In this document: positions 1 to 6,281 of the stretch, in pieces | How positions within the stretch are numbered: the first letter of the stretch is position 1 | Layout: each line of letters begins with the position of its first letter | Source of the DNA: Clostridia bacterium | GTDB taxonomy: Bacteria > Bacillota_A > Clostridia > Oscillospirales > Acutalibacteraceae | Reading direction: 5' to 3' | NCBI GenBank assembly: GCA_017423885.1 | Contig: JAFPCJ010000168.1 | Coordinates: forward strand, 1-14,012 | Length of the DNA: 14,012 bases | Made by a program: the position numbers and the translations under genes | The notes under the pieces: model-generated | What the model saw: only the letters and a program-made list of their open reading frames with translations | The model's database searches: none | What the model was told of the DNA's origin: nothing

Positions 1-619
1 CATCCATTGTTACAGAGGGGCAAATGCTCTTTGCGCCGAGATAGAAGGAAGTATAGCCGGATATAACCTCAGCAAAGGTAAATGCGCCAACATAGCCCAT
101 CTTTGCCTTGTCTGCAGTGATCTTGCCATCCTTGATCATCTCGTTGAGCTTCATACCTGCAGCAACACCTGCAAGATAACGGCCCTCATAGATGGAAGCG
201 AATGCATTGTGGAAATTCTTAACGCCTGCAGTATGAGCCTGAGTACCGGTAGCATGGCAGAACTGTACATCAGGATACTTCTTAGCAGCGTCAATAAGGA
301 AGGACTCATGACCGAAGGAGTCTGCGAAGATAATATCACAGCCCTCAACCTCTACAAGCTCAACGGCTGCATCGTAGCAGTCCTTGGACTCGGGAATCTG
401 AGTCTTCTGAGCGTACTGTACGCCCATCTCATCACAAGCAGCCTTAGCAGCAACCATGAAGTTCTTATCATAGGTAGACTGCTCATCGTGAAGGAAGATA
501 AAACCAACCTTCAGGTCGGACTTCTGAACGTCAGCATCCGAACCGGTGTTCTTTGCGCCACAGCCTGCAAAGCAGAAAAGCATAGCTACGGCCAAAAGAA
601 GTGCGATCAACTTTTTCAT
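1..619 (-). CDS. BMP-family ABC transporter substrate-binding lipoprotein (partial, C-terminus outside window)
   Basis: The first 206 codons are present and the gene runs off the left edge. Residues 1-20 are a lipoprotein signal: MKKL, a hydrophobic stretch, then the lipobox CFAGC with Cys20 as the lipidated residue, so the mature protein should sit on the outer face of the cell membrane. From about residue 36 the sequence reads KVGFIFLHDE, then repeated Rossmann-like segments (DIIFADSFGHESF, ASIYEGRYLAGVAAG, MGYVGAF), the pattern of the BMP/PnrA/Med family. Known members bind purine nucleosides for an ABC importer. The start is ATG at 619 behind AGAGGAGA (627-634). It lies 70 bp downstream of xpt, so uptake of purine nucleosides or bases for salvage is the natural role. 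Ligand identity is inferred from family and neighbour, not from visible binding residues. Transporter ATPase and permeases would lie beyond the left edge. Confidence 0.9.
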   Translation of the reverse strand, partial: MKKLIALLLAVAMLFCFAGCGAKNTGSDADVQKSDLKVGFIFLHDEQSTYDKNFMVAAKAACDEMGVQYAQKTQIPESKDCYDAAVELVEVEGCDIIFADSFGHESFLIDAAKKYPDVQFCHATGTQAHTAGVKNFHNAFASIYEGRYLAGVAAGMKLNEMIKDGKITADKAKMGYVGAFTFAEVISGYTSFYLGAKSICPSVTMD

Positions 620-650
620 TTTTGTTTCTCCTCTTTTTGAAAAAATTTTT

Positions 651-669
651 ATGTAAATATTATTTACAT
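651..669. promoter_or_regulatory. 19-bp inverted repeat upstream of the BMP gene (operator candidate)
   Basis: Two 8-bp arms (651-658 and 662-669) form a perfect inverted repeat around 3 bases. The core TGTAA-N7-TTACA fits the published GlnR/TnrA nitrogen-regulator consensus TGTNA-N7-TNACA exactly. It lies about 32 bp upstream of the lipoprotein ATG. In RNA it could also form an AT-rich hairpin followed by AAAAATTTTTT, a poor terminator. Operator is the preferred reading, but such palindromes arise easily in AT-rich spacers. Confidence 0.35.
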
Positions 670-681
670 ACATTTTTAAAA

Positions 682-700
682 TCAGAAAATTATTTTCTGA
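682..700 (-). repeat. Inverted repeat spanning the xpt stop codon
   Basis: Perfect 8-bp arms (682-689 and 693-700) flank a 3-base loop that is exactly the TAA stop codon of xpt (690-692). In the minus-strand transcript the hairpin is followed by TTTTAAAAATG, only a short U tract. It may act as a weak terminator or 3'-end stabiliser between xpt and the BMP gene. The stem is AT-rich, so confidence is low. Confidence 0.3.
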
Positions 701-1262
701 ATGTAACCGAAGTATCAGACATTTCCTCAACTATTGCCAAGGACTCTACCCTGATACCCTTTTCACGCAGAGCATCTCCACCGTGCTGGAAGCCTTTTTC
801 GATAGCAATGGCGGCTCCTGCAAGTCGGGCTCCTGCCTGCGAGATTATATCAACAAGACCCTCGATAGCACGACCGTTTGCCAGAAAATCATCAACTATC
901 AGCACACAGTCATCCTTGCCGAGATATTCCTTTGATACCACGATATTATAATCGGTATTATGAGTATATGAATGGACGACAGTTCTGTATTGCTCGCCCG
1001 AAAGATTGCCGGTATGATGCTTTTTGGCAAAAACCGCAGGAACATTCATTGCCGCGCTTGCCGCAACGGCAATAGCGATGCCCGAAGCCTCGATAGTAAG
1101 TATTTTTGTAACACCTGCATCCTTATAAAGGCGGGCAATCTCCTTGCCCATCTCCATCAAAAAGGCCACATCAAGCTGCTGATTCAAAAAGGAGCCGACC
1201 TTGAGGATATGACCGGGAAGTACCGTACCCTCTTTAAGTATTTTCTCTTCCAAAGCCTTCAA
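690..1262 (-). CDS. xpt: Xanthine phosphoribosyltransferase
   Basis: A 190-residue type I phosphoribosyltransferase, full length for Xpt, a cytoplasmic enzyme that makes XMP from xanthine and PRPP in purine salvage. Seen in the sequence: N-terminus KALEEKILKEGTVL and LKVGSFLNQQLD as in Bacillus Xpt, TIEASGIAIA (58-66 region), FAKKHHTGNLS, and the PRPP-binding loop VLIVDDFLANGRA at 120-132, whose LANG distinguishes Xpt from other PRTases. The C-terminal EKGFQHGG and RVESLA also match. The start is TTG at 1262, supported by AAGGGGG seven bases upstream and by alignment of KALEEK with the Bacillus N-terminus; the next ATG (MEMGKE) would remove the base-binding N-terminal segment. It has its own promoter and a hairpin in its leader, and the BMP transporter gene follows 70 bp downstream. 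Confidence 0.96.
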   Translation of the reverse strand: MKALEEKILKEGTVLPGHILKVGSFLNQQLDVAFLMEMGKEIARLYKDAGVTKILTIEASGIAIAVAASAAMNVPAVFAKKHHTGNLSGEQYRTVVHSYTHNTDYNIVVSKEYLGKDDCVLIVDDFLANGRAIEGLVDIISQAGARLAGAAIAIEKGFQHGGDALREKGIRVESLAIVEEMSDTSVTFRK

Positions 1263-1269
1263 GCAAAGT

Positions 1270-1276
1270 CCCCCTT
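1270..1276 (-). promoter_or_regulatory. Ribosome binding site that sets the TTG start of xpt
   Basis: The transcript reads AAGGGGG followed by seven bases and then TTG (1262-1260). No ATG is in frame near this site, so the purine-rich tract supports initiation at TTG. Confidence 0.7.
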
Positions 1277-1282
1277 TTTTCC

Positions 1283-1318
1283 AAAAAACAAAAACAGACC
1301 GCCCGAGTTACCGATCTG
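1283..1318 (-). terminator. Terminator-like hairpin in the xpt leader (attenuator candidate)
   Basis: In the minus-strand transcript a 7-bp stem (1312-1318 with 1295-1301, one G-U pair) closes a 10-base loop and is followed directly by TTTTTGTTTTTT (1283-1294). This has the form of an intrinsic terminator. It lies between the xpt promoter and the xpt start, roughly 10 bases after the expected transcription start, so as drawn it would stop transcription before the gene. The upstream leader is too short for a known purine aptamer. Confidence 0.6.
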
Positions 1319-1334
1319 CCGTATTTACAAGGAT

Positions 1335-1363
1335 ATATTAACACAAACTCACCCTAAAGTCAA
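1335..1363 (-). promoter_or_regulatory. Sigma-A promoter of xpt
   Basis: The minus strand has TTGACT (1358-1363), a 17-base spacer and TAATAT (1335-1340), each hexamer one mismatch from consensus. Transcription should begin near 1328, giving a leader of about 66 nt to the TTG codon. It is the only strong promoter between the dehydrogenase gene and xpt. Confidence 0.8.
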
Positions 1364-1416
1364 CAAGTTTTGACAAACCGATTCAACTTCGTAAAGTGTG
1401 ACAAAATACCCAAGAA

Positions 1417-1459
1417 CAAACAGGTATGAATATATAAATATGCTATATATGCCTGTTCG
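1417..1459 (-). terminator. Possible terminator of the FAD-dehydrogenase gene
   Basis: An 8-bp lower stem (1452-1459 with 1417-1424, one G-U pair) and an AT-only 7-bp upper stem form a long hairpin 24 bases after the dehydrogenase stop codon. What follows is TTCTTGGGTATTTTGT rather than a clean U run, so termination efficiency is doubtful. It could instead be an inverted repeat with another role. Confidence 0.35.
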
Positions 1460-1483
1460 CCCTCGGGGAACCACTAAATATTG

Positions 1484-2863
1484 TTATCCTGTAATTTGGT
1501 CCGCAACATATATACCCATAGCACCCGACTGCGAAAGACCGCGGCAGATACCGCTGCCGTCGCCTATGATATAAACATTGTCAATAAGCTCGAACTTATC
1601 GTTTTTGAATACGGGACGAATGGAATAATACTTGCTTTCACAGCCGTAAAGCAGGGTATCATCGTTGGCAGTACCCGGAGCCACCTTATCGAGCGCATAG
1701 ATAGTCTCGATGATGTTTGTAAGAATACGGTGGGGCAAAACAAGCGAAATATCGCCTGCAGTTGCCTTAAGGGTAGGCACAACGGTGTTCTGCGAAAGTC
1801 TGTGGTCGTTGGTGCGTCTGCCGCGCACAAGGTCACCGAAGCGCTGAACGAGCACGCTTCCCTTACCTATCATATTGGCAAGACGCGAGATATTCTCGGC
1901 ATACTCGGTAGGCTGATTAAACGGCTCTGTAAAGCGAATGGACGAAAGAATTGCAAAGTTGCAGTTATCGGTCTTCTTATCTGCCTCGGCATAGGAATGA
2001 CCGTTTGCGGTGATTATGCCGTGGTTATTCTCCGCCGAAACAAGTCCGCCCTTGTTAAAGCAGAACATACGGCATCTGTCCTCAAAGGTCTTGGTCTTAT
2101 AAAGTATCTTCGGCTCATATATCCTATCGGAAAATTCCTTCCAGATGATATCCTTCATCTCTACACGCACGCCGATATCAATATGATTTGAGCGCATCGG
2201 AACATCAAAGCTACGGCAGAAATCAGCTACGAAATTAGCGCCGCCGCGTCCTGTTGCGATGATTATATTTTTGGCTTCAAGGCTCTCACCGTTGGTATAA
2301 TGAAGAGTATATCCGTTCTGAGTTTTCTCGACCGAGGAGCAATCGAAAAAGGTAAAAAGCTTTGTGCCCTCGGCTTCAATGGCACGGATAAGGTTTTGCA
2401 TGGTAAGGTAATTATTATCCGTTCCGAGATGCTTGACGTTCATATCAAGCAGTCGCAGATTATTCTGCAGACACTTAAGCTTCAGCTCCTCATTAGAAAG
2501 GTAGACCTTGGGAACACCCGAGGTGCAGTACTCATTGAGTATCTTATCGACCTCATCAATATATCGGTTAGCACGCTCATCCCCAAGCTCCTCGCCGAGA
2601 GTTCCGCCGTAAGCCGTACCAAGGTTGAATTTACCGTCCGAAAAAGCGCCTGCGCCTGCATAACCGCTGGTTATACTGCAGGTCTTGCAATGGATACAGC
2701 CCTTTTCCTTGCCTGCAGGACAATATCTTTTTTCAAGACTGTTGCCGCGCTCGGTAATGGCAATACTCATTTCAGGGGCGTTTGCATGCAGACGGTAAGC
2801 TGCCATAAGACCGCCTATTCCGCCACCTATTATCACAGTATCAAAGCTTCTGTTTTCACTCAT
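1484..2863 (-). CDS. FAD-dependent dehydrogenase, COG2509 type
   Basis: A 459-residue flavoprotein. Residues 8-18 (DTVIIGGGIGG) are the dinucleotide-binding beta-alpha-beta motif and TERG near 37-40 ends the second strand. A second FAD-contact segment IIGDGSGICRGLSQSGAMG occurs near the C-terminus, as in other two-dinucleotide flavoproteins, and IIIATGRGG lies mid-protein. A cysteine cluster (C48, C56, C59, C62) precedes SGYAGAGAFSDGKFN, the signature region of the COG2509 family of uncharacterised dehydrogenases. There is no signal peptide, so it should be cytosolic. The electron donor and substrate are unknown. The start is ATG 2863 with CGGGAG upstream. It appears monocistronic: a consensus promoter sits behind it and xpt has a separate promoter. 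The reaction cannot be assigned from sequence alone. Confidence 0.85.
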   Translation of the reverse strand: MSENRSFDTVIIGGGIGGLMAAYRLHANAPEMSIAITERGNSLEKRYCPAGKEKGCIHCKTCSITSGYAGAGAFSDGKFNLGTAYGGTLGEELGDERANRYIDEVDKILNEYCTSGVPKVYLSNEELKLKCLQNNLRLLDMNVKHLGTDNNYLTMQNLIRAIEAEGTKLFTFFDCSSVEKTQNGYTLHYTNGESLEAKNIIIATGRGGANFVADFCRSFDVPMRSNHIDIGVRVEMKDIIWKEFSDRIYEPKILYKTKTFEDRCRMFCFNKGGLVSAENNHGIITANGHSYAEADKKTDNCNFAILSSIRFTEPFNQPTEYAENISRLANMIGKGSVLVQRFGDLVRGRRTNDHRLSQNTVVPTLKATAGDISLVLPHRILTNIIETIYALDKVAPGTANDDTLLYGCESKYYSIRPVFKNDKFELIDNVYIIGDGSGICRGLSQSGAMGIYVADQITG

Positions 2864-2892
2864 TTATATCACTCCCGATTATTTAAGCGCAC

Positions 2893-2928
2893 AAAAAGGG
2901 ACTGCATGCCCAAAAGGAATGCAGTCCC
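2893..2928 (-). terminator. Rho-independent terminator closing the carbohydrate operon
   Basis: A perfect 10-bp stem, GGGACTGCAT paired with ATGCAGTCCC (2919-2928 with 2898-2907), has an 11-base loop and is followed by TTTTTGTG in the minus-strand transcript. It lies 50 bases after the stop codon of the last glycosidase gene. It also lies immediately downstream of the promoter at 2941-2969, so it is in the leader of the dehydrogenase gene as well. There is no T run on the plus strand, so it acts in one direction. Confidence 0.88.
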
Positions 2929-2940
2929 TACTGCCTATTA

Positions 2941-2969
2941 ATTTTAATGCATAAAAAGCAAAATGTCAA
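2941..2969 (-). promoter_or_regulatory. Sigma-A promoter upstream of the FAD-dehydrogenase gene
   Basis: The minus strand carries a perfect TTGACA (2964-2969), a 17-base spacer and TAAAAT (2941-2946). The expected start is near 2934, about six bases before the terminator stem. The leader also contains GCAGT-AGGG-ACTGC (2934-2921), a small hairpin that would compete with the 5' arm of the terminator. Confidence 0.75.
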
Positions 2970-2978
2970 GAGGTATAT

Positions 2979-5171
2979 TTAGCCTTTATATATCACCCAA
3001 AGACTGTCACCCGAAATGCACTTTTCTCCGCTGACCGCCTTACCGTTATAGTATATAGTCGGCTCACTTGCAAGGTCAAACGGACCAAAGCGCAGGGTGA
3101 GCCCCTCAATCTCCTCGCCGTTTTTCAAGGCAAGGTCTATCGACTGGCTGTTGTTTTCAGGGTAAGATACCTCAATATCCACCGTAGCTTTGCTTGCCAT
3201 AACGCAGAAATCCTTCACCTTATAGCTCCAGCCTCGCGGCAGTCTCGGATATATCGAAAGTTTTCCGTCCCTTACGGCGGAGATACCGAGTATTGCAAGC
3301 AAGGTCTTAAGACCCTCTGCTTGCTGAACAAGGTTACCAAGGTCTCCCTGACGGCGAATAGCGCCCAAGCGGTTTGAATAGCTTCCTCCCTCGGGAACAA
3401 TAAAGGGAAACGGCAGACGCGGTGCATAGCAAAGTTTTGTTAGACGGTTAACAAGAAGCGTAGCATCGTCCATACGGTCGTTAAGCAACGCATTCTGGGT
3501 TATCATACTCGTATTATAACCGAAACCGCCCGACGTATCATACGGTATTTCAAGACTCTTTTCAACATCATCGCGGTAGGTATTGAGAGATATCTTCTTT
3601 AGCTCCTCAGGTATACCGCAAAGGTCCCAACCGTAAAAATCGGCACACATTGTAAGCACAGGGTCGTGATAGAAGCCGAAGCACTCCTTTTTCCACTTTC
3701 CGCCTTCGGAAAAATGCTCTGTCATAGCCTTTTCCATTTTTTGAGCGGTAGACTCCCAATGCTTCGCCTTATCAACAAGACCGATGCTTTCAGCCATTTT
3801 TGCATAGCCGCGAAGTCCCAGAGCGCAAAGCATATTGCAGTAAAGCGTATGCTCGTTCATTCCTGCCTCGCTCTCGGCGTAAAGAAGACCGTCCCTTGCG
3901 AGCGACAACTCGGGATTTTCAAAGCACCAATCTATCCATTCGGCAGTACTCAAAACTGCATCAAGCTGACTTTTCAGCCATTCCTCGCGGTTTTCGGCAT
4001 TAAGCCACGCAAAATAATTGGAGAGCATCATAAAGCCGTGACCGTCGGTCTCCTGATTTCCAAGATTCTGATACTCCTCACCGAAGCGCTCTTTAGTATA
4101 CTTCGTAGGCCATCCCCAATCAGGCACAAGTGTTTTAGAATAAAACAACGGCATATTGGGTACCACCTCTGCATGAGCAGGTATACTCTTACCGCCGAAG
4201 GTAAGACCACTTTCAGGGAAGTACATCATATAACGGTTGCCCGCCTCGGCGCCTCGGCGCGCGGCATCGTATTCGCCAAGCTGAGCGAGCGTTATAATAG
4301 CTCTGCCTGCATCGCGCGAATAGAAGAAATCATAATAATTACCACAACTGATGTACGGACCGAAACCGCAGTATCTCCAAGAGGGAGCGCGCTTGAAGGA
4401 CGTATGAATAAATCCGTCCTCATCCGTTCTTTCTACAAGAATACGCTTATTTTCAGCATAAACCGCCGTAGCGATATCAGCTTCTGCGCTTCCCTCAAAT
4501 TTTACAAACGGAGCATTTTCGTCTACGCTGTAATCAATCGGAGAAGCAAAATCCTCCTCAAAGGTAAGTGTCGCGCGATTGATAGCGTCAAGACTAGCGA
4601 GCATTTCCTCGGTTATGGGCGACACGGAATTCACCGTATGAGCTGACAAAAATTCAAGCGACTCAATGGTGACGATATCGCCGTAAAGTTCTTTTTCGTC
4701 ATTGGCTGCGAGCAACTCGAAAAACACGGGATGTCCGCCCTTTTGCTCATTGCCCGAAAAGCTTACCGATTTAATAGGAAGACTTCTCGGTCTTATTCCG
4801 AGCAGGTATTTCGGTGCATCCTCAAAAGCACCGTAAAGCTGTAAGGCCTGCTTTAGCGCCGATATCAATTCGGAATCGTTTTCATCCTCGTTTTCCGACT
4901 TAAAAGGAGCGCATTTTTCAGACCAAACCTCGCCGTGAAACCAAAGGGTGATGCCCATTATAAGCGGTATTTCATCGACTTCGCCGCACGAATATTCGAT
5001 TTTTATTTTGCCCATATCATCGCCGATAAAGCGGCTCTGTTTATCGTCAGACGAGCCCCACATAAGGCACCCCGTGGATTCGCTGTGGTATCCGCCCGTA
5101 AGGTAAAGGCGGCTTGCCGAAGCGTTGATGCTCAAGGGTTGAGAGATGTTTTCTATTTTAAATATTTTCAT
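2979..5171 (-). CDS. Uncharacterised (alpha/alpha)6-type glycosidase-like protein, paralogue A
   Basis: About 730 residues (733 if translation begins at GTG 5180; residue numbers here count from that GTG). The N-terminal 200 residues look like a beta-rich domain (GKIKIEYSCGEVDEIPLIMG); residues 220-650 are helix-rich like six-hairpin glycosidases; a short beta domain ends the protein. Conserved acidic sites include SRDAG (288-292), NQETDGH (375-381, with E377 and D379) and GLLYAESE (431-438), then PFIVPEG (592-598) and DLGNLVQQ (613-620). All recur in order in the protein at 9664-11910, so the two are homologues. No signal peptide, so cytosolic. It is the last gene of the operon, 15-24 bp after the GH43-like gene. 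Neither start has a good ribosome site; I chose ATG 5171. I cannot name its GH family or substrate. Confidence 0.8.
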   Translation of the reverse strand: MKIFKIENISQPLSINASASRLYLTGGYHSESTGCLMWGSSDDKQSRFIGDDMGKIKIEYSCGEVDEIPLIMGITLWFHGEVWSEKCAPFKSENEDENDSELISALKQALQLYGAFEDAPKYLLGIRPRSLPIKSVSFSGNEQKGGHPVFFELLAANDEKELYGDIVTIESLEFLSAHTVNSVSPITEEMLASLDAINRATLTFEEDFASPIDYSVDENAPFVKFEGSAEADIATAVYAENKRILVERTDEDGFIHTSFKRAPSWRYCGFGPYISCGNYYDFFYSRDAGRAIITLAQLGEYDAARRGAEAGNRYMMYFPESGLTFGGKSIPAHAEVVPNMPLFYSKTLVPDWGWPTKYTKERFGEEYQNLGNQETDGHGFMMLSNYFAWLNAENREEWLKSQLDAVLSTAEWIDWCFENPELSLARDGLLYAESEAGMNEHTLYCNMLCALGLRGYAKMAESIGLVDKAKHWESTAQKMEKAMTEHFSEGGKWKKECFGFYHDPVLTMCADFYGWDLCGIPEELKKISLNTYRDDVEKSLEIPYDTSGGFGYNTSMITQNALLNDRMDDATLLVNRLTKLCYAPRLPFPFIVPEGGSYSNRLGAIRRQGDLGNLVQQAEGLKTLLAILGISAVRDGKLSIYPRLPRGWSYKVKDFCVMASKATVDIEVSYPENNSQSIDLALKNGEEIEGLTLRFGPFDLASEPTIYYNGKAVSGEKCISGDSLWVIYKG

Positions 5172-5195
5172 CTGCAACACTGCTTTCTTTGTAGT

Positions 5196-6281
5196 TTACT
5201 CGTAATCCTCCAAGCGCCATTCATCCAACCAATCGATATAAACCATACCGTTCGGATGCTCTTCGCTCGGTTCCTCAAAGCGCAAGGGCAACCAGACGTA
5301 ATCGGCAACCGAAGTATTAAAGCCGTATTTCGCCAAGCCCCCTATAAAATCGGACATTTCCTCGTTGACCTCGATATCGCGGTCGGGATGGAATGCGCGC
5401 TCATAAACAGGAGCGTAGTCCTCGTACTTTAAGTCCATATACATAGGCACCCAACGGTCGGCGCAAGCAATATACAGATCCTTTTTATTCGGAACCTTGA
5501 ACACCGAGGATATCTGCGAGTGAAAAGACGTGCGGGTAAGATCGGCAGGATGGGGGTCACCCAATACCGTGAACGGGCCGTGCCACGTATCGGCAACAGC
5601 CACCTCGGAAGGATTGGGGAAATAGCCCGTAGTTCCCGAGGTCACAAGATAATGCTTCCCTTTACGCATAAAATGCGCGGTAGCCTCGCGTGTAAACGGA
5701 GGACCCGAATGGGGAAAATGGGTCGAATAATAGCCTGTAACATCGGTATAATCATCGGTAAGATCGGCGCAGATGGTTTCGGTATGTGCGCGCTCAAAAT
5801 AGTAATACGCCTTGCCATCGGGTGCGACGGCGAGATCAAAATCGCCACCGCTCATACCAAGCGGCAAAAGACCCTCGCGCACGATAGTATACGGACCGAG
5901 AATATTATCGGCTGTTAGCACGATCTCCTTTTGCTTACCGTCTTCGTTATGGCTGATTTTAAGCCAAGCCACAAACTTGCGGGTCTGCTCGTTATAAATG
6001 ATATGAGGACGGTCCATTGCGGCTGAAGGATGAAGCAAGGAGCTTTCATTCTCAAGATCGGGCGGAATTATAACTCCCATATCCTCCCAATTATACAGGT
6101 CATTGGAACGGTAGCACCTTACTCCCCAATGCCATATATTGCATTTGCCGTCACTTTTTTCTTTATTCTCGCCGTAAAAATAATACACACCGTCTACGCA
6201 TATCACCGAGCCGCCGTGGGCTTGTATGCGCTTGCCCTCGGTATCATACCAGACGCAGCCCGGTTTAAATGAATCATACAT
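5196..6281 (-). CDS. GH43-type glycosidase, exo-beta-1,3-galactosidase (subfamily 24)-like
   Basis: A 361-residue five-bladed beta-propeller protein. KPGCVWYDTEGKRIQAHGG (7-24), VYYFYGENK, SGGDFDL (144-150), REA (198-200), YLVTSGTTGYFPN and HSQISSVF (254-261) match the GH43 subgroup that includes exo-beta-1,3-galactanases. In characterised subfamily 24 enzymes a Glu acts as acid and a Gln replaces the usual base Asp; E199 and Q256 here are candidates for those roles, placed by motif and spacing. The start is MYDSF at 6281: it has AAGGAG nine bases upstream, and it overlaps the preceding GH127 gene by 8 bp. An in-frame extension to 6443 encodes 54 unlike residues inside the GH127 gene and is rejected. 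There is no signal peptide. The likely role is removing galactose or arabinose from imported oligosaccharides; exact specificity is uncertain. Confidence 0.85.
   Translation of the reverse strand: MYDSFKPGCVWYDTEGKRIQAHGGSVICVDGVYYFYGENKEKSDGKCNIWHWGVRCYRSNDLYNWEDMGVIIPPDLENESSLLHPSAAMDRPHIIYNEQTRKFVAWLKISHNEDGKQKEIVLTADNILGPYTIVREGLLPLGMSGGDFDLAVAPDGKAYYYFERAHTETICADLTDDYTDVTGYYSTHFPHSGPPFTREATAHFMRKGKHYLVTSGTTGYFPNPSEVAVADTWHGPFTVLGDPHPADLTRTSFHSQISSVFKVPNKKDLYIACADRWVPMYMDLKYEDYAPVYERAFHPDRDIEVNEEMSDFIGGLAKYGFNTSVADYVWLPLRFEEPSEEHPNGMVYIDWLDEWRLEDYE

Noticed and set aside
209..640. Plus-strand 143-codon frame near the left edge
   Set aside because: It is antisense to the BMP lipoprotein gene, which has a lipobox, family motifs and a GAGGAG ribosome site.
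1263..1480. Guanine/adenine riboswitch upstream of xpt
   Set aside because: The conserved purine-aptamer loop and junction sequences are not seen, and the space between the predicted start site and the gene is too short.
4245..4262. Short direct repeat CCTCGGCG x2
   Set aside because: It is a two-copy GC-rich repeat inside coding sequence (RRGAEAG) with no sign of a mobile or regulatory element.
2300..4646. Long plus-strand open frames (2300-2941, 3666-4646) within the dehydrogenase and paralogue A genes
   Set aside because: They lie opposite minus-strand genes with clear family motifs, have no ribosome sites or recognisable domains, and read as low-complexity antisense translations.
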